A stretch of DNA of 64,000 nt from Exiguobacterium chiriqhucha RW-2 (GCF_000416965.1 NZ_ATCL01000009.1:124001-188000), one strand, 5' to 3'. Counted from the first letter of the stretch, positions 53,286 to 62,493 are shown. The notes: generated from the letters alone by a model not told the origin. A program made the numbers and translations.

Positions 53286-54437
53286 GTGAACCAACAAAAA
53301 ATATCGTTTCAATCGATTTACGTCGCCATTTTCTTTGCCCAAGGAGCCCTCATTCCTTACATGGCACTTTTCTTCTCGCAGTCACGTTTTGATTTGTCTC
53401 CGGGTCAGGTCGGAACAATCGTCGCCATCATGCCGATCCTCTCAATCGGTGTCCAACCGCTATGGGGCATGCTCGCCGACCGAACGGGGCGGGTTCGGGC
53501 TTGGCTGATTATCGCGATGCTCGGGGCGGCTGCCTTATCGCTCACGTTCTTGTTCGCGACGTCTTACGTATGGATTATTATATTGATGATTGCCTGGTCC
53601 ATCTTCCAATGTGCACACATCCCGCTCGTCGATATGATGACACTCGAGTATACGTCACGCGCCAAAATCGACTACGGGGCCATCCGGCTGTTCGGATCGG
53701 CCGGATTTGCGATTGCGGTGTTCGTCATGGGTCGCATCTCGGACACGACATGGGGCCTCGCGAGTACGTTTTTACTCAGCGCGGTCATGCTGGCAATCGG
53801 TACGCTGTTCGTGCGGAGCGTATCTGAACAGGAACCGAAGCAAGTACACACGACGGCACCGTTCCAATGGTCGGCCGTCTGGAATGGGCCGTTCATCGCC
53901 TTTTTGATTGGGGGCATGCTCGTCTTCGGCCCGATTTACGCGAATAACTATTACTTCGGAATTTATGTGACGAGCATCGGAGGCTCGACGACGCTCGTCG
54001 GGACACTGTTCCTTGTCGCGGTATTATGCGAAATTCCATTCATGAAAGTGGCGTACCAAATCGTCTCACGTCTAGGTACGGTTAACGTGCTGGCGGGAGC
54101 CGCCTTGATTTCGGCGCTTCGCAACGGCTGGTTAGCACTTGAGCCCCCGATTTGGGTCGTTTGGATTCTTGCCATCGTTCAAGGACTGGTCGTCGGATTA
54201 TTGATTCCGGTCGCACTTCAATTTGTCCGCAGCCTTGTCAGTCGCAACGTCGTCTCGACGGCGATTGGCGTCTATATGGCCATCACGTCAGGACTAGCGA
54301 CGGCCGGATTCAACCTCCTCAGTGGATTTATCATTGAATATAACAGCATCATCGGTGTATTTTGGATGTACACGGTGGTCAGCATCGTAGGAGCGGTCCT
54401 CTTCTTTGGACTGAGACGTTTTCGAGTGAAAGGATGA
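53286..54437 (+). CDS. MFS_1-like transporter
   Basis: A 383-residue twelve-helix permease with GTG start after GGAAGGAAG. GMLADRTGRVRAWLI (near residue 60) is MFS motif A, and DYGAIRLFGSAGFAIAVFVMG near 125 is the R-x-(W/F)-GS-x-G pattern of the LacY/NupG-like MFS_1_like group. Substrate unknown; nucleosides or sugars are typical. Followed 4 nt later by thpR, so it heads the run through pulA. Confidence 0.85.
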   Translation: MNQQKISFQSIYVAIFFAQGALIPYMALFFSQSRFDLSPGQVGTIVAIMPILSIGVQPLWGMLADRTGRVRAWLIIAMLGAAALSLTFLFATSYVWIIILMIAWSIFQCAHIPLVDMMTLEYTSRAKIDYGAIRLFGSAGFAIAVFVMGRISDTTWGLASTFLLSAVMLAIGTLFVRSVSEQEPKQVHTTAPFQWSAVWNGPFIAFLIGGMLVFGPIYANNYYFGIYVTSIGGSTTLVGTLFLVAVLCEIPFMKVAYQIVSRLGTVNVLAGAALISALRNGWLALEPPIWVVWILAIVQGLVVGLLIPVALQFVRSLVSRNVVSTAIGVYMAITSGLATAGFNLLSGFIIEYNSIIGVFWMYTVVSIVGAVLFFGLRRFRVKG

Positions 54438-54441
54438 TGGC

Positions 54442-55017
54442 ATGTCGACACATTATTTTTTGGCGCTACCCATCGAGGACGAAAAGTTCGAACATGTACA
54501 GCGGGACATCTTGCCGTTTTATTCGTATCGTCGGACGTATCGTCCGGAGGAATTTCATTTGACACTTCAGTTTCTCGGTTCATTGGACGATGATGAAGTC
54601 GAGGCAGTGAAAGAACTCACACGTGAAGTGACAACGTCGACGGCCCCGTTCGTGCTGACGTTCCAGCAAATTGACCACTTCGGTAGACCGGATCGTCCGC
54701 GTGTCTTGACGATCGTCCCGGAACCGTCCGTGGACTTGACGGCGCTTACCGGGACGCTTCGACGAAAGTTATCCGAAGAGATTCCAGCACTCGACCGTAA
54801 ACCGTTCGTCCCCCACGTCACACTCGCGAAGAAGTGGGACACAGGCACACGAATCCCGTACATCGCCCCGACGTTTACCATCGAGGAGCCGATTGAAACG
54901 GTCGTACTTTATCGAATCAATCCAAACCATACCCCTGCCTATGAGGCAGTCGAAGTATTTCCGTTACAGCGGTCAGAGGAGGACACATGGCGATCCCGAT
55001 TAAAATTTTTGACGTAA
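54442..55017 (+). CDS. thpR: RNA 2',3'-cyclic phosphodiesterase (LigT/ThpR)
   Basis: A 191-residue 2H phosphoesterase with both catalytic His motifs: FHLTLQFLGSL near residue 36 and FVPHVTLAKKW near residue 119. Members hydrolyse 2',3'-cyclic phosphates at RNA ends. The gene corresponds by position to ytlP. GAAAGGATGATGGC precedes the ATG; its last 31 nt overlap the next gene. Confidence 0.9.
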   Translation: MSTHYFLALPIEDEKFEHVQRDILPFYSYRRTYRPEEFHLTLQFLGSLDDDEVEAVKELTREVTTSTAPFVLTFQQIDHFGRPDRPRVLTIVPEPSVDLTALTGTLRRKLSEEIPALDRKPFVPHVTLAKKWDTGTRIPYIAPTFTIEEPIETVVLYRINPNHTPAYEAVEVFPLQRSEEDTWRSRLKFLT

Positions 55018-55826
55018 CATCTAAATATGAACGAAACATGCTCGACCAGTTCAATCGCTTTCAAGAGTATGTCGAGTCCGATGTCGCTCGCATGCGTCGT
55101 CTTCACGATTCCAATCGGTTGAATCCTCCCGAAATCATGGAGTTTGAGAACCCGTGGTGGAAATTTTGGCGCCGTACGGAACGCATCGAGCTCGAACCGA
55201 CACCGCTCTCGGAGTCGCAGTTCCAGACGTTGCTCGCGAACCGCCGTCATATCCAAAAACTGCAGTACGCCTGTGAAGGGGCGACCGAGGCGGACGTCCC
55301 GTTGTTGCCGTTTTTGCGAGAATACGGATATCGCAAGATGGTATCCGAATGGAACGACCAACACTTCTTCATGTATCGTCCGGTCGTCGAATGGAACGGG
55401 GCGACGGTCGAACTGAGCCATCTCATCATCGGACCATCGCATATTTACCTGGTCGAATGGCTCGACGGCGACCGCAGCATCTATCACATATCGAAGCAGA
55501 AGACGTGGATTCATCAACCGCTCAAAGGGGAAAATAAACGTGTAGTCAACCCGCTCATCGCGTTGACGCGCACCGAAGAAATCGTTCGACAGTTTCTTCC
55601 GTCCTATGACGGGGTCATCCAAAAAGTGACGGTGGCCCCACAAGGCTATTTCGATCATGTGCCTGAAATTCGGTCGACTCAGTTCATCTCACGCGCGGAT
55701 TATGAGCCGTGGATGAAACAAGTGAACACGAGGGCGCCGATCGTCAAAGCCCAACAAATTCGAGATGTGGCGAAACTACTAGATGCGACAGCCCAGATGC
55801 CGTTTCGACAATTTTTGGACCAGTAG
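54987..55826 (+). CDS. ytlQ: YtlQ-like protein with a degenerate NERD-like region
   Basis: A 279-residue soluble protein placed as ytlQ between thpR and pullulanase genes. Residues about 120-215 (NGATVELSHLIIGPSHIYLVEWLDGD) resemble the NERD nuclease strand pattern, yet the catalytic Asp and ExK positions are replaced (LSH, VEW), so activity is doubtful. Trp/Arg-rich WWKFWRRTER lies near residue 55. CAGAGGAGGACAC precedes the ATG. Function unknown. Confidence 0.7.
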   Translation: MAIPIKIFDVTSKYERNMLDQFNRFQEYVESDVARMRRLHDSNRLNPPEIMEFENPWWKFWRRTERIELEPTPLSESQFQTLLANRRHIQKLQYACEGATEADVPLLPFLREYGYRKMVSEWNDQHFFMYRPVVEWNGATVELSHLIIGPSHIYLVEWLDGDRSIYHISKQKTWIHQPLKGENKRVVNPLIALTRTEEIVRQFLPSYDGVIQKVTVAPQGYFDHVPEIRSTQFISRADYEPWMKQVNTRAPIVKAQQIRDVAKLLDATAQMPFRQFLDQ

Positions 55827-55847
55827 GTAGGAGAGGATGGAACGCGT

Positions 55848-58013
55848 ATGCATCACACACCAAATCAGCAAACGACGTCTCATGTGACGATTGAACGGGC
55901 TTCCTTGCTCTCATTCGAGACGATTCGACTCGAGGTCATTGCCGAATATGAATCCGTACCGGTACAAATCGAACAAAACGGTCGACCGGTCGATTATGTG
56001 GTGCTCAACGAATGGACGACAGAGGCGGGCACGATTGAACGAGATATCCAATTGACGCGCCCGGTTACGCTCGAAGCGGTCTATACCGTGTTTCACCCTG
56101 GACATAAGACGATTGTCGTCGTGCCCCGCGAAATTGTGCATACGGACGAGTTTGAACGTCGCTATGCCTATGACGGACCGCTCGGCCTTTCATTTTCCGG
56201 GCAATCGATTGAGGCATATGTCTGGTCGCCCGTCGCGTTTTCGATTTGGTTCGTCATCCATGATCCCGAAACGCATCGTGAGATTGAACGGTTTCGCATG
56301 TCTCGGAGCGGTCGAGGCGTCTGGCATGCCGATGTTCCTAGACTGTACGAAGGCTATTTTTATCGACTGTACGTCAAGACACCTGTCGAAACGAACGAGG
56401 TCGTCGATCCTTACGCCAAAGCCGTCAGCCTAAATGGCGAATTTGGCGTATTGATTGATGTTGAGACAGCCGTCGCTGAGCACGTGGAGCCGGCAGAACG
56501 CCCGCCTCTCCGCAAAGCGACAGATGCCGTCATCTATGAACTGCATATCCGTGACTTCACGAGCCACCCTGCGTCGACGAGTCGACGGCAAGGGCTGTAC
56601 GCCAGCATCGTCGAGACCGGGCTTGAAACCCGGGCGAGGAACAGTGCCGGTTTCGATTATTTGAAAGAACTTGGGGTCACGCACCTGCAGTTATTGCCGG
56701 TCCATGATTTTGGAAGCGTCGACGAAGCGACCCGGATGCCCTACAACTGGGGTTATGATCCGATCCATTGGTTCGGGTTGGAAGGCAGTTACGCCTCGAA
56801 ACCTGACGAGCCGCTATCACGCATTCTAGAGTATGCCGAAATGGTCGATGCCTTGCATCGCCATGACATGCGCGTCGTCGTCGATGTCGTCATGAACCAT
56901 ATCTTCATCCGTGAGCAATCGTCGCTCGAAGCACTCGTCCCGTACTATTATTTCCGTTATGAACATGACGGGACGGTGGCGAACGGGACCGGCGTCGGAA
57001 ACGACACGGCCTCAGAACGGTATATGATGCGACGGATGATTGTCGATTGTGTGACGTACTTTGCCGAGACGTATCACGTCGACGGTTTCCGGTTCGACTT
57101 GATGGGCATTCATGACGTCGAGACGATGAATCAAATACGGGCCGCACTCGATAAAATCGATCGCTCGATTTTGATTTACGGGGAAGGATGGGATTTGGCG
57201 ACACCGCTCAGCCCGTCATTGAAAGCCTCGTCGCATAACGCGGCTTTCATGCCCCGAATCGGTCATTTCAATGACATGATGCGGGACGCCTTGAAAGGGT
57301 CGACGTTCAATGACCGGGAGCGCGGGTTCGTCTCCGGGAACGAGTGGCGGGAGTGGGAGCTTCGCGAATGTATCACCGGAGCGGTCCAAATCCCGAACGT
57401 CACCGTCGGGCGTTTCCCGAGCCCGCAGTATACGATCAACTACGTCGAAGCACATGACAATTATACGACGTACGATAAATTGCTCTTGTCGTGTGAAGAT
57501 ATGGACGAGACGATGCGGTTGCGGATGCAACGGTTCGCCACAGCCATCGTCATCACGTCGCAAGGCGTCCCGTTCCTTCACGCCGGCCAAGAGTTTGGTC
57601 GAACAAAACAAGGGGTTGAGAACAGCTATAATGCACCGGACCGAATCAATCACTTCGATTGGGACTTACGTGACGAGCGGCAAAGTGAGGTCGAGTTTGT
57701 GAAGACACTACTCAAGTTACGGCGCCGTCACACGTGTTTCCGTTACGATACCCGGCAAAAAGTCATCGAACAGTTCAAGTTCTTACCGTCGCCCCCGGGC
57801 GTGATTGCATACGAGCTGACGGCGAGCCATTCTTATGATGCCTGGCAGCGCGTCCGCGTCTATCTGAACGGAACGTTCCACGATGTGACATTCCAAGCGG
57901 AGGGGGACTGGAACGTCTACGTCCAAGGGGAAACGGCGAGCCTCGTCCCGATTGAACGAAATCCGAGCCAGATTCAAGTCGAGTCGTTGTCAATGACGAT
58001 TATCGCGTGTTAA
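55848..58013 (+). CDS. pulA: Type I pullulanase
   Basis: A 721-residue GH13_14 enzyme that hydrolyses alpha-1,6 branches of glycogen or maltodextrin. An N-terminal beta domain and CBM48-like segment (about 110-200) precede the barrel. Type I marker YNWGYDP near residue 300; DVVMNHIF; nucleophile Asp in GFRFDLMG near 410; acid Glu in LIYGEGWDLATP near 440; NYVEAHDNYTTYDK near 530. No signal peptide, so intracellular, acting on stored or imported glucans. GGAGAGGATGGAACGCGT precedes the ATG. Confidence 0.95.
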   Translation: MHHTPNQQTTSHVTIERASLLSFETIRLEVIAEYESVPVQIEQNGRPVDYVVLNEWTTEAGTIERDIQLTRPVTLEAVYTVFHPGHKTIVVVPREIVHTDEFERRYAYDGPLGLSFSGQSIEAYVWSPVAFSIWFVIHDPETHREIERFRMSRSGRGVWHADVPRLYEGYFYRLYVKTPVETNEVVDPYAKAVSLNGEFGVLIDVETAVAEHVEPAERPPLRKATDAVIYELHIRDFTSHPASTSRRQGLYASIVETGLETRARNSAGFDYLKELGVTHLQLLPVHDFGSVDEATRMPYNWGYDPIHWFGLEGSYASKPDEPLSRILEYAEMVDALHRHDMRVVVDVVMNHIFIREQSSLEALVPYYYFRYEHDGTVANGTGVGNDTASERYMMRRMIVDCVTYFAETYHVDGFRFDLMGIHDVETMNQIRAALDKIDRSILIYGEGWDLATPLSPSLKASSHNAAFMPRIGHFNDMMRDALKGSTFNDRERGFVSGNEWREWELRECITGAVQIPNVTVGRFPSPQYTINYVEAHDNYTTYDKLLLSCEDMDETMRLRMQRFATAIVITSQGVPFLHAGQEFGRTKQGVENSYNAPDRINHFDWDLRDERQSEVEFVKTLLKLRRRHTCFRYDTRQKVIEQFKFLPSPPGVIAYELTASHSYDAWQRVRVYLNGTFHDVTFQAEGDWNVYVQGETASLVPIERNPSQIQVESLSMTIIAC

Positions 58014-58057
58014 TATGGTGATTGTATCTTTGTAATTCTTAATGAGATTTGAGCGTG

Positions 58058-58858
58058 ATGAATATGTATTCAGATATAATCGGTGCGCTCGGTGAAGAGT
58101 GGACGGTGGCTTCCGCAGGCGGGATTACAGGCGAAGCGTACGTAGCGACGACGCGCCAACAAAAAATCTTTGTCAAACGAAACTCGTCCCCGTTTTTAGC
58201 CATTCTTTCCGCCGAAGGCATCGTCCCCAAATTGCTGTGGACGAAACGGATGTTTAACGGTGACGTCCTCAGTGCCCAACAGTTCATCGAAGGTCGTGAG
58301 CTCTCGCCAGCCGATATGAAACGGGCTGATGTGGCGGCACAGCTTGGGAAGATTCATCATTCGAAAGAGCTATTATTCATGTTGCAGCAGTTGAATCATA
58401 CACCGGTCACGTCCTCACTGTTGCTCCGGCAATGTGCCGCTTACGAGCAAGACGAGGCGGACGTGACGATTGATGAGGCAATTCGTTGGTTGTCGGTCCA
58501 TCAGCCGATTGATGACGAACGTGAACTCGTCGTCTGCCATTCAGACTTGAACCATAACAATTGGATTGAGGATGAGACCGGTCTGTTATATTTGACCGAC
58601 TGGGATGACGCCATCATCGCCGACCGTGCCTTTGATTTGGCCATGGTCGTCTACAGCTACGTCGACGAGGTGGACTGGGAGACGTGGTTCAGCCATTACG
58701 GTATCCGTTTCACGTCCGAGTTACACTATCGAATGCACTGGTATGCGATTGCCCAGACGGTTCTGACCTTATATGGTGAACAGAATGGCATCGCCCGAGC
58801 AGAAGGATTGACCGTGCTCCGGGAATTGCTCGATGAAGCAGAGGAACGGACACAATGA
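58058..58858 (+). CDS. ytmP: Phosphotransferase of the choline/aminoglycoside kinase fold (YtmP)
   Basis: A 266-residue kinase-like protein. Brenner motif HSDLNHNNWIED near residue 170 and the metal site YLTDWDDAIIADRAFDLAMV near 187 are present, with the ATP-binding Lys in KIFVKRNSSPF near 35. B. subtilis YtmP is the syntenic match, beside trmB. Substrate unknown. The start is uncertain: TTG 58049, ATG 58058 and ATG 58064 are in frame with a weak binding site. Confidence 0.85.
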   Translation: MNMYSDIIGALGEEWTVASAGGITGEAYVATTRQQKIFVKRNSSPFLAILSAEGIVPKLLWTKRMFNGDVLSAQQFIEGRELSPADMKRADVAAQLGKIHHSKELLFMLQQLNHTPVTSSLLLRQCAAYEQDEADVTIDEAIRWLSVHQPIDDERELVVCHSDLNHNNWIEDETGLLYLTDWDDAIIADRAFDLAMVVYSYVDEVDWETWFSHYGIRFTSELHYRMHWYAIAQTVLTLYGEQNGIARAEGLTVLRELLDEAEERTQ

Positions 58859-58860
58859 AA

Positions 58861-58893
58861 AAAGGGATGGATCACAAGTGTGAGCCATCCCTT
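58861..58893. terminator. Bidirectional terminator
   Basis: AAAGGGATGG / CCATCCCTTT with inner TCACA/TGTGA; A7 before the stem gives T7 on the minus strand. Confidence 0.88.
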
Positions 58894-58903
58894 TCCATAT
58901 GCA

Positions 58904-59014
58904 TCAGACATCATCAGGTTTCATGAAATACGCCCATACGAACGTCGCGATGACGGCGCCGAAGAACGTCAACGGAGCCGCGTAAAAAATAAGAAATTGA
59001 TCTAACGTGCTCAT
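58904..59014 (-). CDS. 36-residue single-span membrane protein
   Basis: ATG preceded by a perfect AAGGAGGTTATATCG. The product has a short N terminus MSTLDQFL, one long hydrophobic helix (about residues 8-31, IFYAAPLTFFGAVIATFVWA) and a short tail MKPDDV. It lies convergent to ytmP behind a shared terminator, and divergent from trmB. Size and layout resemble accessory subunits of membrane complexes, but no family was recognised. Confidence 0.8.
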   Translation of the reverse strand: MSTLDQFLIFYAAPLTFFGAVIATFVWAYFMKPDDV

Positions 59015-59149
59015 CGATATAACCTCCTTGTGAAGGATGATTCATGTTCATTAAACAATGATTTCGTGTATAATCGCAAGGGGACTGCTCGCGCGAAGCG
59101 GCTAGTCAGCTGAAACTTGAACATTTCTTGAACGAAAGGTTGGAAAAAC

Positions 59150-59797
59150 ATGCGTTTACGTCACAAGCCTTGGGCTAAAGAATACATGGAAGCTCAAGAA
59201 CACGTCTTTATTACTCATCCCGAAACGTTAAAAGGGAACTGGAAATCAGAATTTAAGAACGACAATCCGCTCTTCATCGAAGTCGGGTCGGGGAAAGGGC
59301 AATTCATTTTAGGGATGGCCCAGCAGTTCCCGGACGTCAACTTCATCGCTATCGAGTTGTTCGAGAGCGTCGCCGTGTCGATCGTGCAAAAGCTCGTCGA
59401 AACGCCGATGCCGAACGTCCGCGTTTTGACTGTGGATGCCAAGCAACTCGTCGACTATTTCGAAGCCGGCGAAGTCGACCGCGTCTATTTGAACTTCTCA
59501 GATCCATGGCCGAAGACCCGACATGCGAAACGTCGTTTGACGTATAAGACATTCCTCGCCACGTACGAGGCTGTGTTGCCACGCGGAGGCGAGATTCACT
59601 TCAAGACGGATAACCGCGGACTGTTCGAATATTCACTCGAAAGCATGAGTCAATACGGCATGTACTTCACAGATATTTCACTTGATCTTCACGCGAACGA
59701 ACCGGCAGATAACGTCCGTACCGAGTACGAAGAGCGCTTCAGCGCCATGGGACAACCGATTTATCGGATGGAGGCCGCGTTCCGCCCGAAAATTTGA
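59150..59797 (+). CDS. trmB: tRNA (guanine-N7-)-methyltransferase
   Basis: A 215-residue SAM enzyme making m7G46 in tRNA. Motif I FIEVGSGKGQFILGMAQQ near residue 44, catalytic-site block VYLNFSDPWPKTRHAKRRL near 117 and HFKTDNRGLFEYSL near 155 are family signatures. AACGAAAGGTTGG precedes the ATG. A TATAAT -10 lies at about 59071. Located beside ytmP as in B. subtilis (ytmP-ytmQ). Confidence 0.95.
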   Translation: MRLRHKPWAKEYMEAQEHVFITHPETLKGNWKSEFKNDNPLFIEVGSGKGQFILGMAQQFPDVNFIAIELFESVAVSIVQKLVETPMPNVRVLTVDAKQLVDYFEAGEVDRVYLNFSDPWPKTRHAKRRLTYKTFLATYEAVLPRGGEIHFKTDNRGLFEYSLESMSQYGMYFTDISLDLHANEPADNVRTEYEERFSAMGQPIYRMEAAFRPKI

Positions 59798-59902
59798 CAC
59801 GCTTTTTTCTTATTTTAATAGCATTTTCTTCACACTTTTTTCTTTCTTCTTGGTACAATAGGAATGACGCTAAACTGGAATTAGAGAAGGGGGAACATGG
59901 GG

Positions 59903-60412
59903 ATGTTGAAAAAAGCATGGGCAAGCCTGCTTGCACTAATCTTCATTCTAACAATCGCACCACTTAATACCTCGGCAAATGAGGCGTTCTTGGACGCCCT
60001 TGAAGAGGATTTGAAGGCCACGCACTATGATTACAAAGAAGGAACGGCTGAAATCGTAAAAGAAGAGACGCTCCGTCACTCGAATGGCAACGAAGTCATC
60101 GCGGCGGTCGTTGAAATTGATACGGTCCGTGACGGCATCTTCATCACACGTAAGACGGAGTTCCATTACTATGATGCGACGGACAACAAAATCCTCGCAA
60201 CAGCTGACCTTGCAGAAGTCGAAGGCGCGACTGAATTTGCAGACGCAAACATCGACATGCTCGGACAACAAATCGTCTATTGGTTGCCTGTCTTGATCTT
60301 GTTACTCTTGATCGCAATCCCGGCTGTCATCTTGTTCGTTGTCGTGCCACGTTTCTACTCGACGACTGAATACATGAACCCGATTTACGAGAAAAACGAT
60401 AACCCACGTTAA
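59903..60412 (+). CDS. Uncharacterised secreted/membrane protein
   Basis: A 169-residue protein: signal peptide about residues 1-26 (LLALIFILTIAPLNTSA), an extracytoplasmic domain (27-115) with a beta-rich look (IAAVVEIDTVRDGIFITRKTEFHYYD), then a C-terminal membrane helix (about 123-148, VLILLLLIAIPAVILFVVV) and a cytosolic tail. No family recognised. ATG 59903 was preferred since AAGGGGG is only 3 nt from the upstream ATG. Bears its own terminator. Confidence 0.75.
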   Translation: MLKKAWASLLALIFILTIAPLNTSANEAFLDALEEDLKATHYDYKEGTAEIVKEETLRHSNGNEVIAAVVEIDTVRDGIFITRKTEFHYYDATDNKILATADLAEVEGATEFADANIDMLGQQIVYWLPVLILLLLIAIPAVILFVVVPRFYSTTEYMNPIYEKNDNPR

Positions 60413-60414
60413 AA

Positions 60415-60440
60415 AAAGAGCCGCGAGGCTCTTTTTTTAT
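60415..60440. terminator. Bidirectional terminator
   Basis: AAAGAGCC / GGCTCTTT with GCGA loop, flanked by A and T runs; shared with dhaM. Confidence 0.9.
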
Positions 60441-60805
60441 GCCATCTTTAACTGTTCGACGATTTGAGCAACGTCCATGCCGTTACCGGCTGAGACGGAA
60501 GCGACGAAGGCGCTCTCGACGATCGGGCCGTCATAAAACTGGACGGTCTTCTCGCCTTCATACATATCGACGGCCAGTTCGGCGTTCATCGTGGCCGAAC
60601 CGATATCCGATAAGATGAGTGCCTCTTTGTCGACGGCTTCAATGGCTTCAAGGATTCGGGTCACATCAGTCCCGATGCTGCCGTCTTCAAGCCCGCTCGC
60701 TAAATGAATCGGAACGGACGGGGCCATCTCTTTCATCAAGTCTTGAATCCCTTCAGCGATTTTAGCGCTATGGGATACGATGATGAGCTCTACGATATCA
60801 CTCAA
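60437..60805 (-). CDS. dhaM: Dihydroxyacetone kinase phosphoryl-donor subunit DhaM
   Basis: A 122-residue EIIA-Man-type domain with the phospho-His in ELIIVSHSAKIAEGI near residue 11, the short DhaM form of Gram-positives. It carries phosphate from HPr to DhaL-bound ADP. The only standard start codon, TTG 60803-60805, directly abuts AAGGAGG and overlaps the dhaL end (stop 60798-60800), so initiation probably depends on coupling. Confidence 0.9.
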   Translation of the reverse strand: MSDIVELIIVSHSAKIAEGIQDLMKEMAPSVPIHLASGLEDGSIGTDVTRILEAIEAVDKEALILSDIGSATMNAELAVDMYEGEKTVQFYDGPIVESAFVASVSAGNGMDVAQIVEQLKMA

Positions 60806-61388
60806 CCTCCTTCATAATCGCTTTTAAGACGATTGAACTCGAGAGTGCCCCCGGGTCGACAGTGCCGCGAGAGTTCTCACCAAAATAAGACGCCCGTCCT
60901 TTCGTGGCGACCATATCTTCGGTCGCACCGACGAGTTGATCAAGTTTTGCGTCAAAGTCGTCGGACTCGTTCAAGTCACTCAAGAACGGGTCCCACACAT
61001 CGACCATCGTCTTTTGGCCAACTTCCGATTTCCCGCGCGCCTTGATCGCTGTCGCTGCTTCGACAAGCGCTTCTTTGACGAGATTGAAATCGGCTTCGGT
61101 CGCGTCACCAAACTTAGGCGCTGCCTTGACGAAGGCGGAACCGTAAAGTGGACCGGCTGCACCACCGACTTTCGACATGAGCGTCATCCCGACTTTCTTA
61201 CTCAAGTCGCCGAGAGTCGCGTAGTCGTCATCGAGGACAGCGACGACCGCTTCAAAGCCACGCGACATATTGATGCCGTGATCTCCGTCGCCGATGGCGC
61301 GGTCGAGATCGGTCAATGTATCCTTGTTCGCCTCAATCTCTGATTGGGCGTGCCGTAATGCTTGCTTGAATCCTTCAATCGTCAACAT
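60798..61388 (-). CDS. dhaL: Dihydroxyacetone kinase ADP-binding subunit DhaL
   Basis: A 196-residue helical subunit that holds Mg-ADP as cofactor: LDRAIGDGDHGINMSRGF near residue 28 contains the Mg-binding Asp residues, and MSKVGGAAGPLYGSAF near 70 plus GRASYFGENSRGTVDPGA near 165 bind nucleotide. Central gene of dhaK-dhaL-dhaM. Confidence 0.95.
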   Translation of the reverse strand: MLTIEGFKQALRHAQSEIEANKDTLTDLDRAIGDGDHGINMSRGFEAVVAVLDDDYATLGDLSKKVGMTLMSKVGGAAGPLYGSAFVKAAPKFGDATEADFNLVKEALVEAATAIKARGKSEVGQKTMVDVWDPFLSDLNESDDFDAKLDQLVGATEDMVATKGRASYFGENSRGTVDPGALSSSIVLKAIMKEVE

Positions 61389-61411
61389 TGCATGAACACC
61401 TCATTCGTAGA

Positions 61412-62389
61412 TTAGAGTTTGAAACCGAGTGCCGCCGATGGTGCATCGAGATAGCTCGTCAACTCTTCATCGAGCGGCAAGAGTGTGATCGAGAAGCCGT
61501 GCATCTCGAGTGATGTCATATAGTTGCCGACGTATTTTCGTTTCAATGAATAGCCGGCATCTTCTAATTTTTTCGCGACGAAGTGATACGTCACGTACAG
61601 TTCAGATAGAGGCGTTCCGCCCATACCGTTGACCATGACGGCGACTTCGCCGGGGCTGACTTCTTTTTTCAAATGATCAAGCAAGTCATCGACAATCGCA
61701 TCGACGTTCGTCGTCGGTTTCCGTTCGACGCCGCGTTCTCCGTGAATCCCGATTCCGATTTCCATTTCTTCTTCGTTCAAATCGAATCCAGGTTTACCGC
61801 TCACCGGCATATAGCAAGGTTCGACGGCCATCCCCATTGAGCGGACATTGGCCGCGACTTTCTCTGCAAGCGCTTTCACTTCATCGAGCGACTTCCCGCT
61901 CGCTGCGGCTGCACCGGCAATCTTGTGGACGAACACGGTACCGGCGACACCGCGACGGTCTTCTTTGTTCGTGATAGCGACATCATCGGCGACGACGACG
62001 TGGTCGACTTTAATGCCTTCGGCGTCCGCGAGCTCGGCGGCGAGTTCGAAGTTCATGACGTCACCTGCGTAATTTTTGACGACGAGCAATACGCCATTGC
62101 CGCCATCGGCCGCTTTGATGCCTTCGAGTACCATGTCCGGTGTCGGGGACGTGAACACTTCACCGCATACGGCGGCATCGAGCATCCCATCGCCTACATA
62201 ACCGGCGTGCGCTGGTTCGTGACCGCTCCCTCCACCTGAGACGAGTCCGACTTTCCCGGACTTGGCCCCGTCGGCACGACAGATGACATTGAATCCTTCC
62301 ACACGACCGTACAGTTCAGGGTGGGCGTGGACCATACCTTCGACCATTTGTGACACGAGCTCGTTTGCTTCACCGATCAGTTTCTTCAC
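61412..62389 (-). CDS. dhaK: Dihydroxyacetone kinase substrate-binding subunit DhaK
   Basis: A 325-residue subunit that binds dihydroxyacetone covalently through a His. Features: GKVGLVSGGGSGHEPAHAGYVG near residue 40 (substrate pocket), VVKNYAGDVMNFELA near 105, and the catalytic His region GIGIHGERGVER near 210. The start is GTG after AAAAGGAGTGATCCCAC. First gene of the operon; no DhaR regulator or glycerol dehydrogenase gene lies nearby. The operon interrupts the yt-like block. Confidence 0.95.
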   Translation of the reverse strand: MKKLIGEANELVSQMVEGMVHAHPELYGRVEGFNVICRADGAKSGKVGLVSGGGSGHEPAHAGYVGDGMLDAAVCGEVFTSPTPDMVLEGIKAADGGNGVLLVVKNYAGDVMNFELAAELADAEGIKVDHVVVADDVAITNKEDRRGVAGTVFVHKIAGAAAASGKSLDEVKALAEKVAANVRSMGMAVEPCYMPVSGKPGFDLNEEEMEIGIGIHGERGVERKPTTNVDAIVDDLLDHLKKEVSPGEVAVMVNGMGGTPLSELYVTYHFVAKKLEDAGYSLKRKYVGNYMTSLEMHGFSITLLPLDEELTSYLDAPSAALGFKL

Positions 62390-62460
62390 GTGGGATCACT
62401 CCTTTTTGAGTTTGAAAAGTACCATATTCAATTTTCCACTCTTTTGGGTGAATTAAACAA

Positions 62461-62487
62461 AAAAAGTCGGCGAAAATATTCGCCGAC
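62461..62487 (-). terminator. Terminator of the PepSY-like gene
   Basis: Minus strand GTCGGCGAA-TATT-TTCGCCGAC followed by T7. Confidence 0.9.
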
Positions 62488-62493
62488 CTCATC

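Noticed and set aside
58904-59014. Assigning the 36-residue protein as a CydX/CydS-type oxidase subunit
   Set aside because: Size and single helix fit, but there is no oxidase gene nearby and no recognised sequence motif.
59090-59115. Structured RNA before trmB
   Set aside because: The possible hairpin (GACTGCTCGC / GCGGCTAGTC) has mismatches and wobble pairs and no recognisable regulatory context.
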